Positions 55,314-64,000 of a stretch of 64,000 bases of DNA are shown one piece after another. Position 1 is the stretch's first letter. Each line of letters opens with the position of its first letter. The position numbers and the translations under genes are program-made. The notes below the pieces were generated by a model. The model did no database searches. It was not told the origin of the DNA and saw only the letters and a list, made by a program, of their open reading frames with translations. The DNA is from an uncultured Eubacteriales bacterium (GTDB lineage: Bacteria; Bacillota; Clostridia; Oscillospirales; Acutalibacteraceae): the NCBI GenBank assembly GCA_900315875.1, contig ONAX01000003.1, positions 1 through 64,000 on the forward strand, given 5' to 3'.

Positions 55314-55577
55314 ATCAGGTCATCCTTTTGATTTTTTACCAATTATATATGACATCTGCTGTATTGTCAATCCTGCATAGCCGGGTATTACGAAAGCCGC
55401 TGTTTGCCGATCGGCCAAAATCTGTGTTTGGTCAACTGAATGATATTATTATTCCAATGAATTTTCCGATACATGCATAATGAAAAATAATTATCAGGAA
55501 AATTGTAAAATACTGTATTAATGTTCAGCAAAAATGTGATAAAATAAAAGCAGTAAAATCCGGAAGGAGCGGTAAAT

Positions 55578-56285
55578 ATGGTAATAGCAGGAATTGTCGC
55601 AGGCGGAGTCGGTTCACGAATGGGCGGCAAGACCCCTAAGCAGTTTATGGAGCTTTCGGGGGTGCCGGTGATAATCAGAACGGTGAAGTCCTTTCTGCGC
55701 AGCGGCAGTGTGGATCACGTTATCGTCGGCATAACGCCGTCGTGGTGCGACTATATGAAGGAGCTATGTGCAAAGTATGACTGCAGAGGGGTTTATGTTA
55801 CTCCGGGCGGCGAAGATCGCAATGCTACTGTGGAAAACATCATCGGCTTTGCCCGGAATGTGCTTTCGGCGCCCGACGATACAATCATCCTGACGCACGA
55901 TGCGGTGCGTCCTTTCGTAAGTGAAAGAATGATTGACGATAGTATAGAAGCGCTCTCCTCGTGTGAGATATGCACAGCGGCGGTACCGGCAACGGATACG
56001 ATGATAGTGTCCGCAGACGGAAACACAGCCGACGAATTTCCTCTGCGAAGCACGATGTTCAATGTTCAGACCCCGCAGAGCTTCCGCATAGGCAGCTTTA
56101 CAGATATAATGTCCCGGATGACGCCCGAAGAGCGCGCTGCCGCAACGGATGTTTGCCGGCTTTATAAGAGCAAAGGCTTCGAGGTTCGTCTTGTCCGTGG
56201 GGAAACATATAATATAAAGCTTACTTACCCGAGCGATATGATATTTGCACAGGCGCTTATTAACGCAGAGAACGACAGTCTGTGA
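55578..56285 (+). CDS. IspD/TarI-type cytidylyltransferase
   Basis: 235-aa nucleotidyltransferase. The CTP-binding motif GIVAGGVGSRMGGKTPKQFMEL, TPGGEDRNATVENI, LTHDAVRPFVSERMIDD and the LRSTMFNVQTPQSFR segment are shared by IspD (methylerythritol phosphate pathway) and TarI (ribitol phosphate). IspD is the first guess for a Clostridia genome, but the C-terminal NIKLTYPSDM fits both. Stands alone; GGAAGGAGCGG upstream. Confidence 0.85.
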   Translation: MVIAGIVAGGVGSRMGGKTPKQFMELSGVPVIIRTVKSFLRSGSVDHVIVGITPSWCDYMKELCAKYDCRGVYVTPGGEDRNATVENIIGFARNVLSAPDDTIILTHDAVRPFVSERMIDDSIEALSSCEICTAAVPATDTMIVSADGNTADEFPLRSTMFNVQTPQSFRIGSFTDIMSRMTPEERAAATDVCRLYKSKGFEVRLVRGETYNIKLTYPSDMIFAQALINAENDSL

Positions 56286-56437
56286 TTTTTATAAATAATG
56301 GCGGAAAAACACGGCAGATTTCGTTCGGAGATTGGTAATATAAATATTGAAATTTTTTAAGAATTTTCATGTAATGGTTACAGTATGATCGCAATGTGAT
56401 TATTATGCGGTCAAATAAAATAAGGAGATGCAAAGCT

Positions 56438-59400
56438 ATGAAGCGCACAATCAAAAAAATTGCCTCAGTTGCACTTGCCGGTGCAGTTGCTGCAGGCGGA
56501 CTTCCCATCGTTTCGGCATTCACCGCTGTAAAAGCCGATGCATTAACCGGTATCAGTGACGGCGGCCCCAGGAGCCATAGCCCTGTTATCAGACAAAAGG
56601 GTGAGATCCTGCAGAAGCATCAGGAGCTTATTGACCTTTTCTATCCTGCGCAGGTAGGCAGTGAAGCTGACAGGCCAAGCCTCAGCTTGTCGGTACTGAA
56701 CTATTACCGCTGGCTTGCCGGTCTTCCGGAGCTTGAGGATGTCAAGGAGGATCAGGTTGCATTCGATACCATGGATGCATGGCAGTACGGCGTAAAAACG
56801 GACCATACCGCCTATAACGGTGTCAAGCTGGGCGGCGCTGTTACCAACGACAACAAGTGCGACCTCATTATGGGCGACGTGGAAACACCTTCTGACAGAT
56901 TCTCTGCCATTGATATTATGAGGGCAGTAATCAATGACGATACTCAGGAGCATAATTACCGTCAGGCTGTGCTTTCGAGAAATACCAAAGAATGCGAAGT
57001 CATTTTCGGCACGCCTCTCAGTGTGCCCGGTGCAAAGGATTATGCCGGAGCTATCTCCATTAAATATGTTAACAATAATGAAGCCAAAAACAATACGCAC
57101 GGAAACTACGGCTTCTACGCCGGTACTCCGTCCGCTTGGCCGTCAGCAGGCTATTTCCCCGTTGAGGAACTTGATCCTCAGGCAAAGTGGAGTGTAGGCT
57201 TTGACTGCCAACATAACGGTTATTATGATTCCGCAGACGACCTGTTTGTACGCATAACCGATATGGATACAGGTGAGGTTTACACCCGTAACACGAGCAG
57301 CGGTCTTACTGTGGATACCACATGCGGCGTAATGCTGACCTTCGATCCTCCGACAGATGATAATTACGAAAACAAAAACTACCATGTATTTGTCGGCGGT
57401 CTGAAGCAGCCTGCATGGGGCAACGGAAGAATAGCTCTTATCCAATACGAAGTGCACTTCATGACATATAACGACTTTGCGGTCGCTGACGTTCCGGATG
57501 AGACCGTTTCCGATCACACTTATTATGCATTCGAGGGACTTCCCTTCAATTTCAATATCAATGTATTCAACGCTTCCTCACCCTATGAGGTTAAGTATTA
57601 CTACAAGTCCAGCTACCTGTATGGCAGCGAGCCGTGGAAGTTTATTGCATCCGGAACTAATTCTCTGAACTATGACTTCAAAGGCTTTATTACAGAGTCT
57701 GATGGAGACGATCCCGGAATTGACGATCCCGACTATCCCGGAGATCCTGACGGCTTCTTTGACAGTGACCTGGGACCTATTGTAATCTGCAGTGATGAAG
57801 AGGATGTAGGATTAAATTGTGTTTTCATGAACGGCGGAAATGATTATGAAACATATTTCTATGTTCCCGGTACCAGCAGCAGCTACATGGATCAGGATCA
57901 CTACGGCAGCGTGATAAAGGCAGAGGTCGTTACTCAAAGTGGCGAAACAGCAAGTGTCGTATGCAATTTTGAGATACATAAGCCCGTTAATGCAGGGGCA
58001 GATCTTAATGAGAGATATCGCCTGGGCGAAGAGTACAGAATAAGGACATACGGTTATGCTCAGCTTTACGGCAGCACCTATACCTCTGACTATAATGTAC
58101 CGACAGAAATAAAGTGCTATATCAAGCCTGCTGATGCAGATGACAGCGCTTATGTTGAGTACGAAAGACAGTATTTTGAAAACAACGGCTATGATGACGA
58201 ATATTCTATCGTTTTCAAGCCCACAGAGACCGGAAAATATACATTAAAGGTAACTGCCGGACACATGATACAGAAGTGCAACGGTACCAAGGACGAAGAC
58301 GGTTACTTTGAATACAGCGATTACAAGTACATGACCGACGAATTCCAGCAGGACTTTGAGGTTACTGACAAAACTGTTGAAAATATGTCCTTTCTCAGCA
58401 GTGATGCAGGCTATGTAAAGCACTGGGTATATATCTACGGCAGAGCACAGGAGGGTATTTCTCCCTATACATACACATACTACTACAAAAGAGCTAATGC
58501 AAAGAACTGGCGACAGATTTCTGAATCTGACATTACCAATACAGGTACAAAGGCAAGATTCAAGCCTGCGGCTGTCGGCGAATACCAGTTTAAGGTAACG
58601 GTAACCGAAAATGGTGAGGCTGCGTTTGACGACAAGATCCTTACTTATACCGTAACAGACGAAATGGTAAATGAATCCTACCTCAGCGCATACAGAGTAG
58701 TTCCCGGTACAACGGTTGTATTCAACGGTAAGGCAACCGGCGGCAGCGGCAGCGGCAGCTACACCTATCAGTATTCCTACAAGAGAAATAATGCTAAGAA
58801 CTGGACAAACATGGGCGGCGACACTCATGCTTACTTCAAGCCCAAGAGTGTTGGCGAATTCCAGGCAAAAATCACAGTTATCGACAGTGCCGGCAACAAG
58901 GAAGAGAAGCTGATGGATCTGACTGTTACAGATGAGCTTGTTAACCAGACAACACTTAACGCAGACAGAGCAATCGCTCTCGGTGACAGAATTATTGTTA
59001 ACAATGCAGCAGCAGGCGGTACACCCGGCTATACATTTGTAAACAGCTACAAGAAGGTTGGCTCCAAGGTTTGGAAAAACTTAGGCTCATCCTTCAAGCC
59101 CGTTGCCAAGGGTGTGTTTGAAATCGAGAGCAAGGTGACAGATGCAAAGGGTGATGTACAGACAGTGAACTACACTGTAGAGGTAGTTGATCCTGTTGTA
59201 AACAAATCCACGCTGAACGGCAGCGAAGAAACAAAACAGACTGCAGCAGCAGGAACAAGATTCACACTTGCAGGTGCTGCAGAGGGCGGCTCAGGAAATT
59301 ACACCTACAGATATTACTATAAGAGAACAACTGCAAAATACTGGACTACTTGTCCTTCTGCTACAGTTAAGCTTAAAAATGCAGGATCATTCCAGTTCAA

Positions 59401-59467
59401 GGTAGTTGCTGTTGATGCAAGCGGACTTGAGGTTGAAAAGCTGTTCGACGTAACAGTGACAGCCTGA
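56438..59467 (+). CDS. Large secreted protein with CAP-like N-terminus and four Ig-like repeats
   Basis: 1009-aa exported protein. Signal peptide about 1-36, then a region (about 45-215) that recalls CAP/SCP domains of gut Firmicutes (LSLSVLNYYRWLAGLPELEDV), an unrecognised beta-rich middle, and four repeats of about 90 residues from about 645 to the end. Each repeat has a Y-T-Y-x-Y-x-Y-Y-K-R core followed by a Trp, then an F-K-P-x-x-x-G-x-F/Y-x-x-K-V strand. The same module appears at the end of the window in the amylase. No dockerin, sortase or SLH signal seen. TAAGGAGATGC fixes the start. Confidence 0.75.
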   Translation: MKRTIKKIASVALAGAVAAGGLPIVSAFTAVKADALTGISDGGPRSHSPVIRQKGEILQKHQELIDLFYPAQVGSEADRPSLSLSVLNYYRWLAGLPELEDVKEDQVAFDTMDAWQYGVKTDHTAYNGVKLGGAVTNDNKCDLIMGDVETPSDRFSAIDIMRAVINDDTQEHNYRQAVLSRNTKECEVIFGTPLSVPGAKDYAGAISIKYVNNNEAKNNTHGNYGFYAGTPSAWPSAGYFPVEELDPQAKWSVGFDCQHNGYYDSADDLFVRITDMDTGEVYTRNTSSGLTVDTTCGVMLTFDPPTDDNYENKNYHVFVGGLKQPAWGNGRIALIQYEVHFMTYNDFAVADVPDETVSDHTYYAFEGLPFNFNINVFNASSPYEVKYYYKSSYLYGSEPWKFIASGTNSLNYDFKGFITESDGDDPGIDDPDYPGDPDGFFDSDLGPIVICSDEEDVGLNCVFMNGGNDYETYFYVPGTSSSYMDQDHYGSVIKAEVVTQSGETASVVCNFEIHKPVNAGADLNERYRLGEEYRIRTYGYAQLYGSTYTSDYNVPTEIKCYIKPADADDSAYVEYERQYFENNGYDDEYSIVFKPTETGKYTLKVTAGHMIQKCNGTKDEDGYFEYSDYKYMTDEFQQDFEVTDKTVENMSFLSSDAGYVKHWVYIYGRAQEGISPYTYTYYYKRANAKNWRQISESDITNTGTKARFKPAAVGEYQFKVTVTENGEAAFDDKILTYTVTDEMVNESYLSAYRVVPGTTVVFNGKATGGSGSGSYTYQYSYKRNNAKNWTNMGGDTHAYFKPKSVGEFQAKITVIDSAGNKEEKLMDLTVTDELVNQTTLNADRAIALGDRIIVNNAAAGGTPGYTFVNSYKKVGSKVWKNLGSSFKPVAKGVFEIESKVTDAKGDVQTVNYTVEVVDPVVNKSTLNGSEETKQTAAAGTRFTLAGAAEGGSGNYTYRYYYKRTTAKYWTTCPSATVKLKNAGSFQFKVVAVDASGLEVEKLFDVTVTA

Positions 59468-59499
59468 TCTGTCCGGAAAGGAAAATAAAAAATTCAATC

Positions 59500-59538
59500 G
59501 CTGCGGCGGCTTTTTGTGAGCTGCCGCGGCATTTTTTT
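59500..59538 (+). terminator. Intrinsic terminator
   Basis: GCTGCGGCGGCT pairs with AGCTGCCGCGGC (12 pairs, two G-U), followed by ATTTTTTT. Confidence 0.9.
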
Positions 59539-60158
59539 GCCCGGGAAAATATGATATTTCTATGCCGAAATAATAGCGGGATAGAAATATTTGTAGGTAA
59601 TAATCACATAACGAAAGTGTCTTTTGTGCCGTCGAAAAGAACGAAAAGTCATTATCGTATTATCAGGAATACAAAAATCTACATCAAAACCAGTAAAAAG
59701 AAGAAAACATAAAGTAATATTTTTGTACAAATTGCTATTTTTGTTTTTTGTCGCTTTAATAAAATCATAAAAACATTTTTATTCAAAATGCACTAATGTG
59801 GAAAAAACACTCGTCAAAAACAACATAACCATAATGAAAAAATATGTAAAATACATAAAGAAAAATTAGTTTCTTAAAAATTTTAAAATAAAAATTCGTT
59901 CTTTGTCAAAAAAGGTCGGTTAAAAACTGTTGCGAAATCAAAATTAAAATGATAGAATTAGGATAAGGAAAAGCTAAGGTATGAAGTGTGCCCGTTTGCC
60001 GGACTGTCATGGCGAGAGAAGGGATCACCGGACGGTGTTTATGCATCAGAAGGCAGCATATTTCAAAGCATGAGATGCTGACGGCAGCAGTCACGGATGC
60101 ACTGTACCGGATTTCAGGAAAACAGGATTTTTTTATATTGAATGGAGAGTGATCATTG
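59539..60158. other. Long AT-rich upstream region of the amylase gene
   Basis: About 390 bases of very AT-rich DNA with many A/T runs and no gene lead to the promoter at 59930-59958, then a ~200-base untranslated leader of mixed composition with small hairpins such as CACC/GGTG near 60028. A 30-codon frame at 59981-60073 lacks a well-spaced ribosome site. Confidence 0.5.
59930..59958 (+). promoter_or_regulatory. Putative sigma-A promoter of the amylase gene
   Basis: TTGCGA (59930-59935) and TAGAAT (59953-59958) with a 17-base spacer, about 200 bases before the ATG. Confidence 0.5.
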
Positions 60159-63100
60159 ATGAACAACACCCAAAAGTTCGGCCGATTCGGCATAGCTGCA
60201 AAAGGTGCATCTATTGTTCTTTCGGCTGCTCTGCTTGCATCAAGTTTCTCCTTCCTCGGCGGCACATTTGCTGCTCCGGAAGTTGATGCAGCTTCTTCTG
60301 TCGATTTTATGGTAGACGATCAGCAGGACGGCTCTATACTTCAGTGCTTCAACTGGTCCTTCACGGCGATCAAAAACAATATGTCTAAGATCGCAGAACA
60401 GGGCTTTACTGCAGTACAGACCTCCCCGATCCAGACTGCAAAGGAAGGTACCGCAGGCAAAACCGCAAAGGGCTCTTGGTGGGTACAGTATCAGCCGGCT
60501 GACTTTACTATCGAGACAAACGCCAACGGCACAGGCGCTCTCGGTACAGCTACGGAATTCAGAGCTATGTGCGATGAGGCTCATAAATACGGCGTGCGTG
60601 TAATCGTCGATGCAGTCCTCAACCATATGGCAAATAAGAGCAAAAACGACCTGTCTCCTGCTATTCCCGAGAAATACAGGAACAACAGCAGTTTCTGGCA
60701 TGATATCAGCAAGAACAGCTGGTATGAATCACGTTATGACATCACCCAGTTCTGTATGGACGGTGTTCCGGATCTTAACACCGGCAGCTCAGACGTACAG
60801 AATGCCGCTATCTCCTTCCTCAAGGAATGTATTGACTGCGGCGCAGACGGTTTCCGATTTGACGGCGCAAAGCACATCGAGGTTCCTGTAGATTCAGGCT
60901 TCGGCAGCCAGTTCTGGCCGAATGTCCTTGGTGCAACGACAAGCTATGCTCAGTCTACGAGAGGCATTACTCCGTATTACTACGGTGAGGTTCTCGATAA
61001 GCCTACAGGCGACAGTGATATATCAAACGGTCAGAATGTCGCAAACAGCTATTCAAAGTATATGAGCATTACCATGAGCGGCGTTTCCAACAGTATCCGA
61101 GGCAGCGTTAACAGCGGTGATGCCAACGGCGCAAAAAGAAGCGACTACAGCTTTGACGGCGGCGCAGGCTCTGTAAGCGGTAAAAAAGCCGTGCTCTGGA
61201 ATGAGTCTCACGACACATATCAGGCAGGCTCCTCCAGCGGCGTCAGCGATTACAAAATGAACCAGACGTGGGCGCTCGTTGGTTCAAGAGCAACCTCCTG
61301 CGGCATGTATCTTGCACGTCCCTCCAACTGGGGCTCTGCAATGATGGGTCAGGGCGATGTTACTGCATGGGCTAATACCGAGGTAAAGGCTGTCAACGAT
61401 TTCAATAATTACTTTGTCGGCCAGACCGAGTATCTTTCTTCCTCAGGCTCCATCGCTTACAACGAGCGCGGTACTGCAGGTGTAGTTATCGTAAACGTAG
61501 GCGGCGGTGCAACATCTGTCAACGTTAAGACCAACAAGATGGCAAACGGCACATACAAGGATCAGGTCTCCGGCAATACATTTACCGTATCCGGCGGTCA
61601 GATCAGCGGTCAGATCGGCAACACGGGTATCGCAGTTGTTTACAACGCTACCCCGATCGTAAAATCTGCAGTTGTTACCGCAACACCCGGAACAAGCTCC
61701 TATACAGATTCTGTAACAGTTAAGCTCGGTGTACAGAATGCTTCTTCGGGTTCCTATTCAACAAGCGACGGTCAGTCCGGTACATACACAGACGGCAAGA
61801 CCATCACCTTTGGTTCAGGCGTTTCAGTAGGCGGCACAGTTACACTTACCCTTTCCGCAACAGGCGAGGACGGCGTAAAGAAGACTGAGACCTACACCTA
61901 CACGAAGAAGGATCCGAGTGCTATCACATCGATCTACTTTGACAACAGCACATACAAGTGGTCAAACGTATACGCTTATGTTGCAAGCACCATAACAGAC
62001 GATCCTCAGCCCACACCTACTCCCGTACCACCCACACCGAGCGGAGAGCTTCTCTTCACTGATAACAAGGGTTGGGGCAGCGTATATGCTTACTTCTTCA
62101 ATGCGTCCGGCGGTGTATCGGATGCATGGCCCGGAACAGCAATGACCTCCAACGGCACAAACAGCTACGGCGAGACTCAGTACAAGGTCAGCGTGCCCGG
62201 CAACGCTACAAGCGTTGTATTCAGCGGCGGCGGCAAGCAGACGGTTGATATAACACTCAGCGGTGTTACAGGCTACTACTGCACAAACGAAGTCAACGGC
62301 AAGTATGAGGTAGGCTCCTGGACATCCTCAAGCGCTTCGAGCGTTACCTGCAATGCAGCATGGCCGGGCGTAAAGATGACCCTCGATTCCACAACAGGCT
62401 ACTACAGATATGACGTTCCGGATAACCTCGTTAACGGATATGTTATCTTCAGCGACGGCGCAGAAGATACCACCAACAGATATCCTGCAAGGAACGGCGG
62501 CGGTCTCGCTATCGGCTCAGCAACAAAGCTTCTTTCAGGCACCTCCTGGAAGGCTTACACTCCCGCACCTCCTACAAAGGATCCTACAGTCAAGTGCAAC
62601 AAGGCAAGCGGCACAAGCTTCACCTCAGAAACATTTGACATTACACTTTCACTTGAAAACGCATCAAGCGGTACATACTCCGTAGACGGCGGCCCGACAA
62701 AGTCCTTCACAAGCTCAAAGACAGTAACGATCGGCGAAGGCAAGATTGGAGACAGCACAGTTACAGTCGCAACGACCGCTAAGGCTTCAGACGGCACAAC
62801 AAAGTCTTACACCTTCACCTACGAAAAGAAGTATGTAGTAAAGACAACATCTTCTTCTTCTGCTTCTGCTAACAGCAAATATGCTACCAACCCCGGCGGA
62901 AATGTCGGCGCAAACAAGACAATAACCAGTGCAAGCGATTTCACAGCAGAAACCCTTATCGCACAGGGTGTTGCAAACGACGACCCGGCTGCTTTCAGAG
63001 GTCCTCACGAGGCTCCGAAGTTCGACCTTTATGCTCTCTATGCAGCATGGGACAGCACAAACCTCTACGTAGGCATCCAGTACACCAACGTTATCGACGT

Positions 63101-64000
63101 TGTAGCTCCTGAGCAGGAAGCTCCGCAGATGGGCAGAGGCAAGCCGAACGGCGCAGATGCTGATATCCCGCAGATGCTTCTCTTCGACCTCGGCACAGGC
63201 AACTATACAGACGGCAGCACAAACAGCGCAACTCAGCCGACAGTATGGAACACCAACATCACCTTCGGCGGCAGCACACAGGTCGATAAGATCCTTATGT
63301 ATTCCCCCAAGGAAGGCATTGATAACTATTCTGTATTCCCGGTAACAAACGGAGTTATCGATTATACTAACGCAGTTTCTCCCGGATATCAGAAGCCCCT
63401 TGCAGGCGCTTCAATAACCTGGGAAGACGGCTTCTTCGGATCTGCAATGTACGGCATCAACTCAGTCGGCTATAAGGGCTACACTCCTGCTGATCTCGAA
63501 TCTTCATCGGGCGACTGGGTAGATTTCCTTACAACAGGTCACAGCAAGACACAGGATACATTCTGTATCATCACACTTCCTCTCTCATATCTCGGCGTAA
63601 GCGCTTCTGATATCGCTAACAACGGCATCGGACTTATGGCAGTTTCCACTTACGGCTCAAGCGGCATGGGCTGTCTGCCTCACGACACCTGCATGCTCGA
63701 TAACGCAACAGAGCCCTATGAGAAGGACGATTCCACATCAGGCGAGAAGTCAGACGCAGACCAGATCACAGTTCCGCTTGCAAGAGTAGGCAAGGGCGGC
63801 AACACACCTGTTCCTCCCACACCTTCAACTGTTCTCCAGGCTAACTTCGGTACAGACAAGTCTGCTCCTCAGCTCACAACAACAGCTCTTACCCTCAAGG
63901 CTATCGGTATGGGCGGCACAGCTCCCTACACCTACACCTTCAAGGTTGACGGCTCAGTTGTAAAGGCTGACAATTCTACAGCAACCTACAGCTGGACTCC
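60159..64000 (+). CDS. Secreted multi-modular GH13 alpha-amylase (3' end outside window)
   Basis: Extracellular starch hydrolase; 1280 codons are present and the frame is open at the edge. Signal peptide about 1-44. GH13 barrel about 50-490 with all four regions: VDAVLNHM, GFRFDGAKH (nucleophile Asp), YYGEVLD (acid/base Glu) and WNESHDTY. Then a beta module, a starch-binding CBM26-like region (about 588-805), a second copy of the beta module, a DOMON/CBM9-like domain (FDLYALYAAWDSTNLYVGIQY), and the start of an Ig-like repeat. The two starch-binding modules look nested: the first (IYFDNSTYKWSNVYAYV) is interrupted by a complete second and resumes at CNAAWPGVKM. GGAGAG precedes the ATG. Confidence 0.92.
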   Translation, partial: MNNTQKFGRFGIAAKGASIVLSAALLASSFSFLGGTFAAPEVDAASSVDFMVDDQQDGSILQCFNWSFTAIKNNMSKIAEQGFTAVQTSPIQTAKEGTAGKTAKGSWWVQYQPADFTIETNANGTGALGTATEFRAMCDEAHKYGVRVIVDAVLNHMANKSKNDLSPAIPEKYRNNSSFWHDISKNSWYESRYDITQFCMDGVPDLNTGSSDVQNAAISFLKECIDCGADGFRFDGAKHIEVPVDSGFGSQFWPNVLGATTSYAQSTRGITPYYYGEVLDKPTGDSDISNGQNVANSYSKYMSITMSGVSNSIRGSVNSGDANGAKRSDYSFDGGAGSVSGKKAVLWNESHDTYQAGSSSGVSDYKMNQTWALVGSRATSCGMYLARPSNWGSAMMGQGDVTAWANTEVKAVNDFNNYFVGQTEYLSSSGSIAYNERGTAGVVIVNVGGGATSVNVKTNKMANGTYKDQVSGNTFTVSGGQISGQIGNTGIAVVYNATPIVKSAVVTATPGTSSYTDSVTVKLGVQNASSGSYSTSDGQSGTYTDGKTITFGSGVSVGGTVTLTLSATGEDGVKKTETYTYTKKDPSAITSIYFDNSTYKWSNVYAYVASTITDDPQPTPTPVPPTPSGELLFTDNKGWGSVYAYFFNASGGVSDAWPGTAMTSNGTNSYGETQYKVSVPGNATSVVFSGGGKQTVDITLSGVTGYYCTNEVNGKYEVGSWTSSSASSVTCNAAWPGVKMTLDSTTGYYRYDVPDNLVNGYVIFSDGAEDTTNRYPARNGGGLAIGSATKLLSGTSWKAYTPAPPTKDPTVKCNKASGTSFTSETFDITLSLENASSGTYSVDGGPTKSFTSSKTVTIGEGKIGDSTVTVATTAKASDGTTKSYTFTYEKKYVVKTTSSSSASANSKYATNPGGNVGANKTITSASDFTAETLIAQGVANDDPAAFRGPHEAPKFDLYALYAAWDSTNLYVGIQYTNVIDVVAPEQEAPQMGRGKPNGADADIPQMLLFDLGTGNYTDGSTNSATQPTVWNTNITFGGSTQVDKILMYSPKEGIDNYSVFPVTNGVIDYTNAVSPGYQKPLAGASITWEDGFFGSAMYGINSVGYKGYTPADLESSSGDWVDFLTTGHSKTQDTFCIITLPLSYLGVSASDIANNGIGLMAVSTYGSSGMGCLPHDTCMLDNATEPYEKDDSTSGEKSDADQITVPLARVGKGGNTPVPPTPSTVLQANFGTDKSAPQLTTTALTLKAIGMGGTAPYTYTFKVDGSVVKADNSTATYSWT

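Noticed and set aside
59981..60073. 30-codon upstream frame in the amylase leader
   Set aside because: AAGG lies one base from the ATG and the next purine-rich site is 11 bases off; the product has no features. It may be chance.
1..64000. CRISPR arrays, tRNA/rRNA genes, insertion sequences, integrases
   Set aside because: Looked for and not seen: no regular spaced repeats, no cloverleaf with CCA-type arm I could support, no transposase or recombinase frames.

Overview
The window reads as chromosome of a gut Clostridia bacterium of the Ruminococcus type (Oscillospiraceae). The evidence is a zinc-type set of small ribosomal proteins (S14, L24, L36), a V-type rather than F-type ATPase, pyruvate phosphate dikinase, an FHA-SEDS fusion, many TTG/GTG starts behind strong AGGAGG sites, and a large multi-modular secreted alpha-amylase. 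The genus is inference; no rRNA gene is present.

Layout. 1-3.0 kb: end of a V-ATPase operon (A partial, B, D), then an anchored cyclophilin. 4-8.5 kb: cell wall genes (L,D-transpeptidase; FHA-FtsW/RodA plus class B PBP). 8.7-14.6 kb: M16 pair yfmF/yfmH, lgt, a small lipoprotein with three VYGPP motifs, a radical SAM/SPASM enzyme and an isoprenylcysteine-methyltransferase-like membrane protein. The lgt product carries the same VYGPP motif in its C-terminal tail, so this looks like a peptide/lipoprotein-modifying system coupled to lipoprotein maturation and is the best candidate for something undescribed. 14.7-21.6 kb: a GC-rich repeat, FMN reductase, folD, HAD phosphatase, DegT aminotransferase, GH2 glycosidase. 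21.7-24.9 kb (minus): CotH kinase-like protein, VTC-type polyphosphate polymerase and DUF4956 protein. 25-26.8 kb: small island (unknown 341-aa protein, XRE regulator, operator repeats).

27.1-42.9 kb: the S10-spc-alpha superoperon from rpsJ to rplQ, including secY, adk, map, a KOW protein, infA, rpmJ and rpoA. It has a promoter, a ~300-nt leader with an intrinsic terminator (attenuator) ahead of rpsJ, and a strong terminator after rplQ.

43-47 kb is accessory: an AT-rich secreted caspase/CHAT-like protein, small membrane proteins, a RelB/YoeB pair whose toxin lacks the catalytic arginine, a CpXC protein and a frameshifted small membrane gene. 47.2-52 kb: ppdK, then a membrane protein/ECF sigma pair behind an ECF-like promoter. 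52-56 kb: Cys-rich FeoB-associated-like protein, DUF3006 + MBL hydrolase, TraB/GumN lipoprotein, DUF1284 protein, IspD/TarI-type cytidylyltransferase. 56.4-64 kb: two large secreted proteins, one with four Ig-like repeats and one GH13 alpha-amylase (cut by the window end) in which one starch-binding module appears to be inserted inside another.
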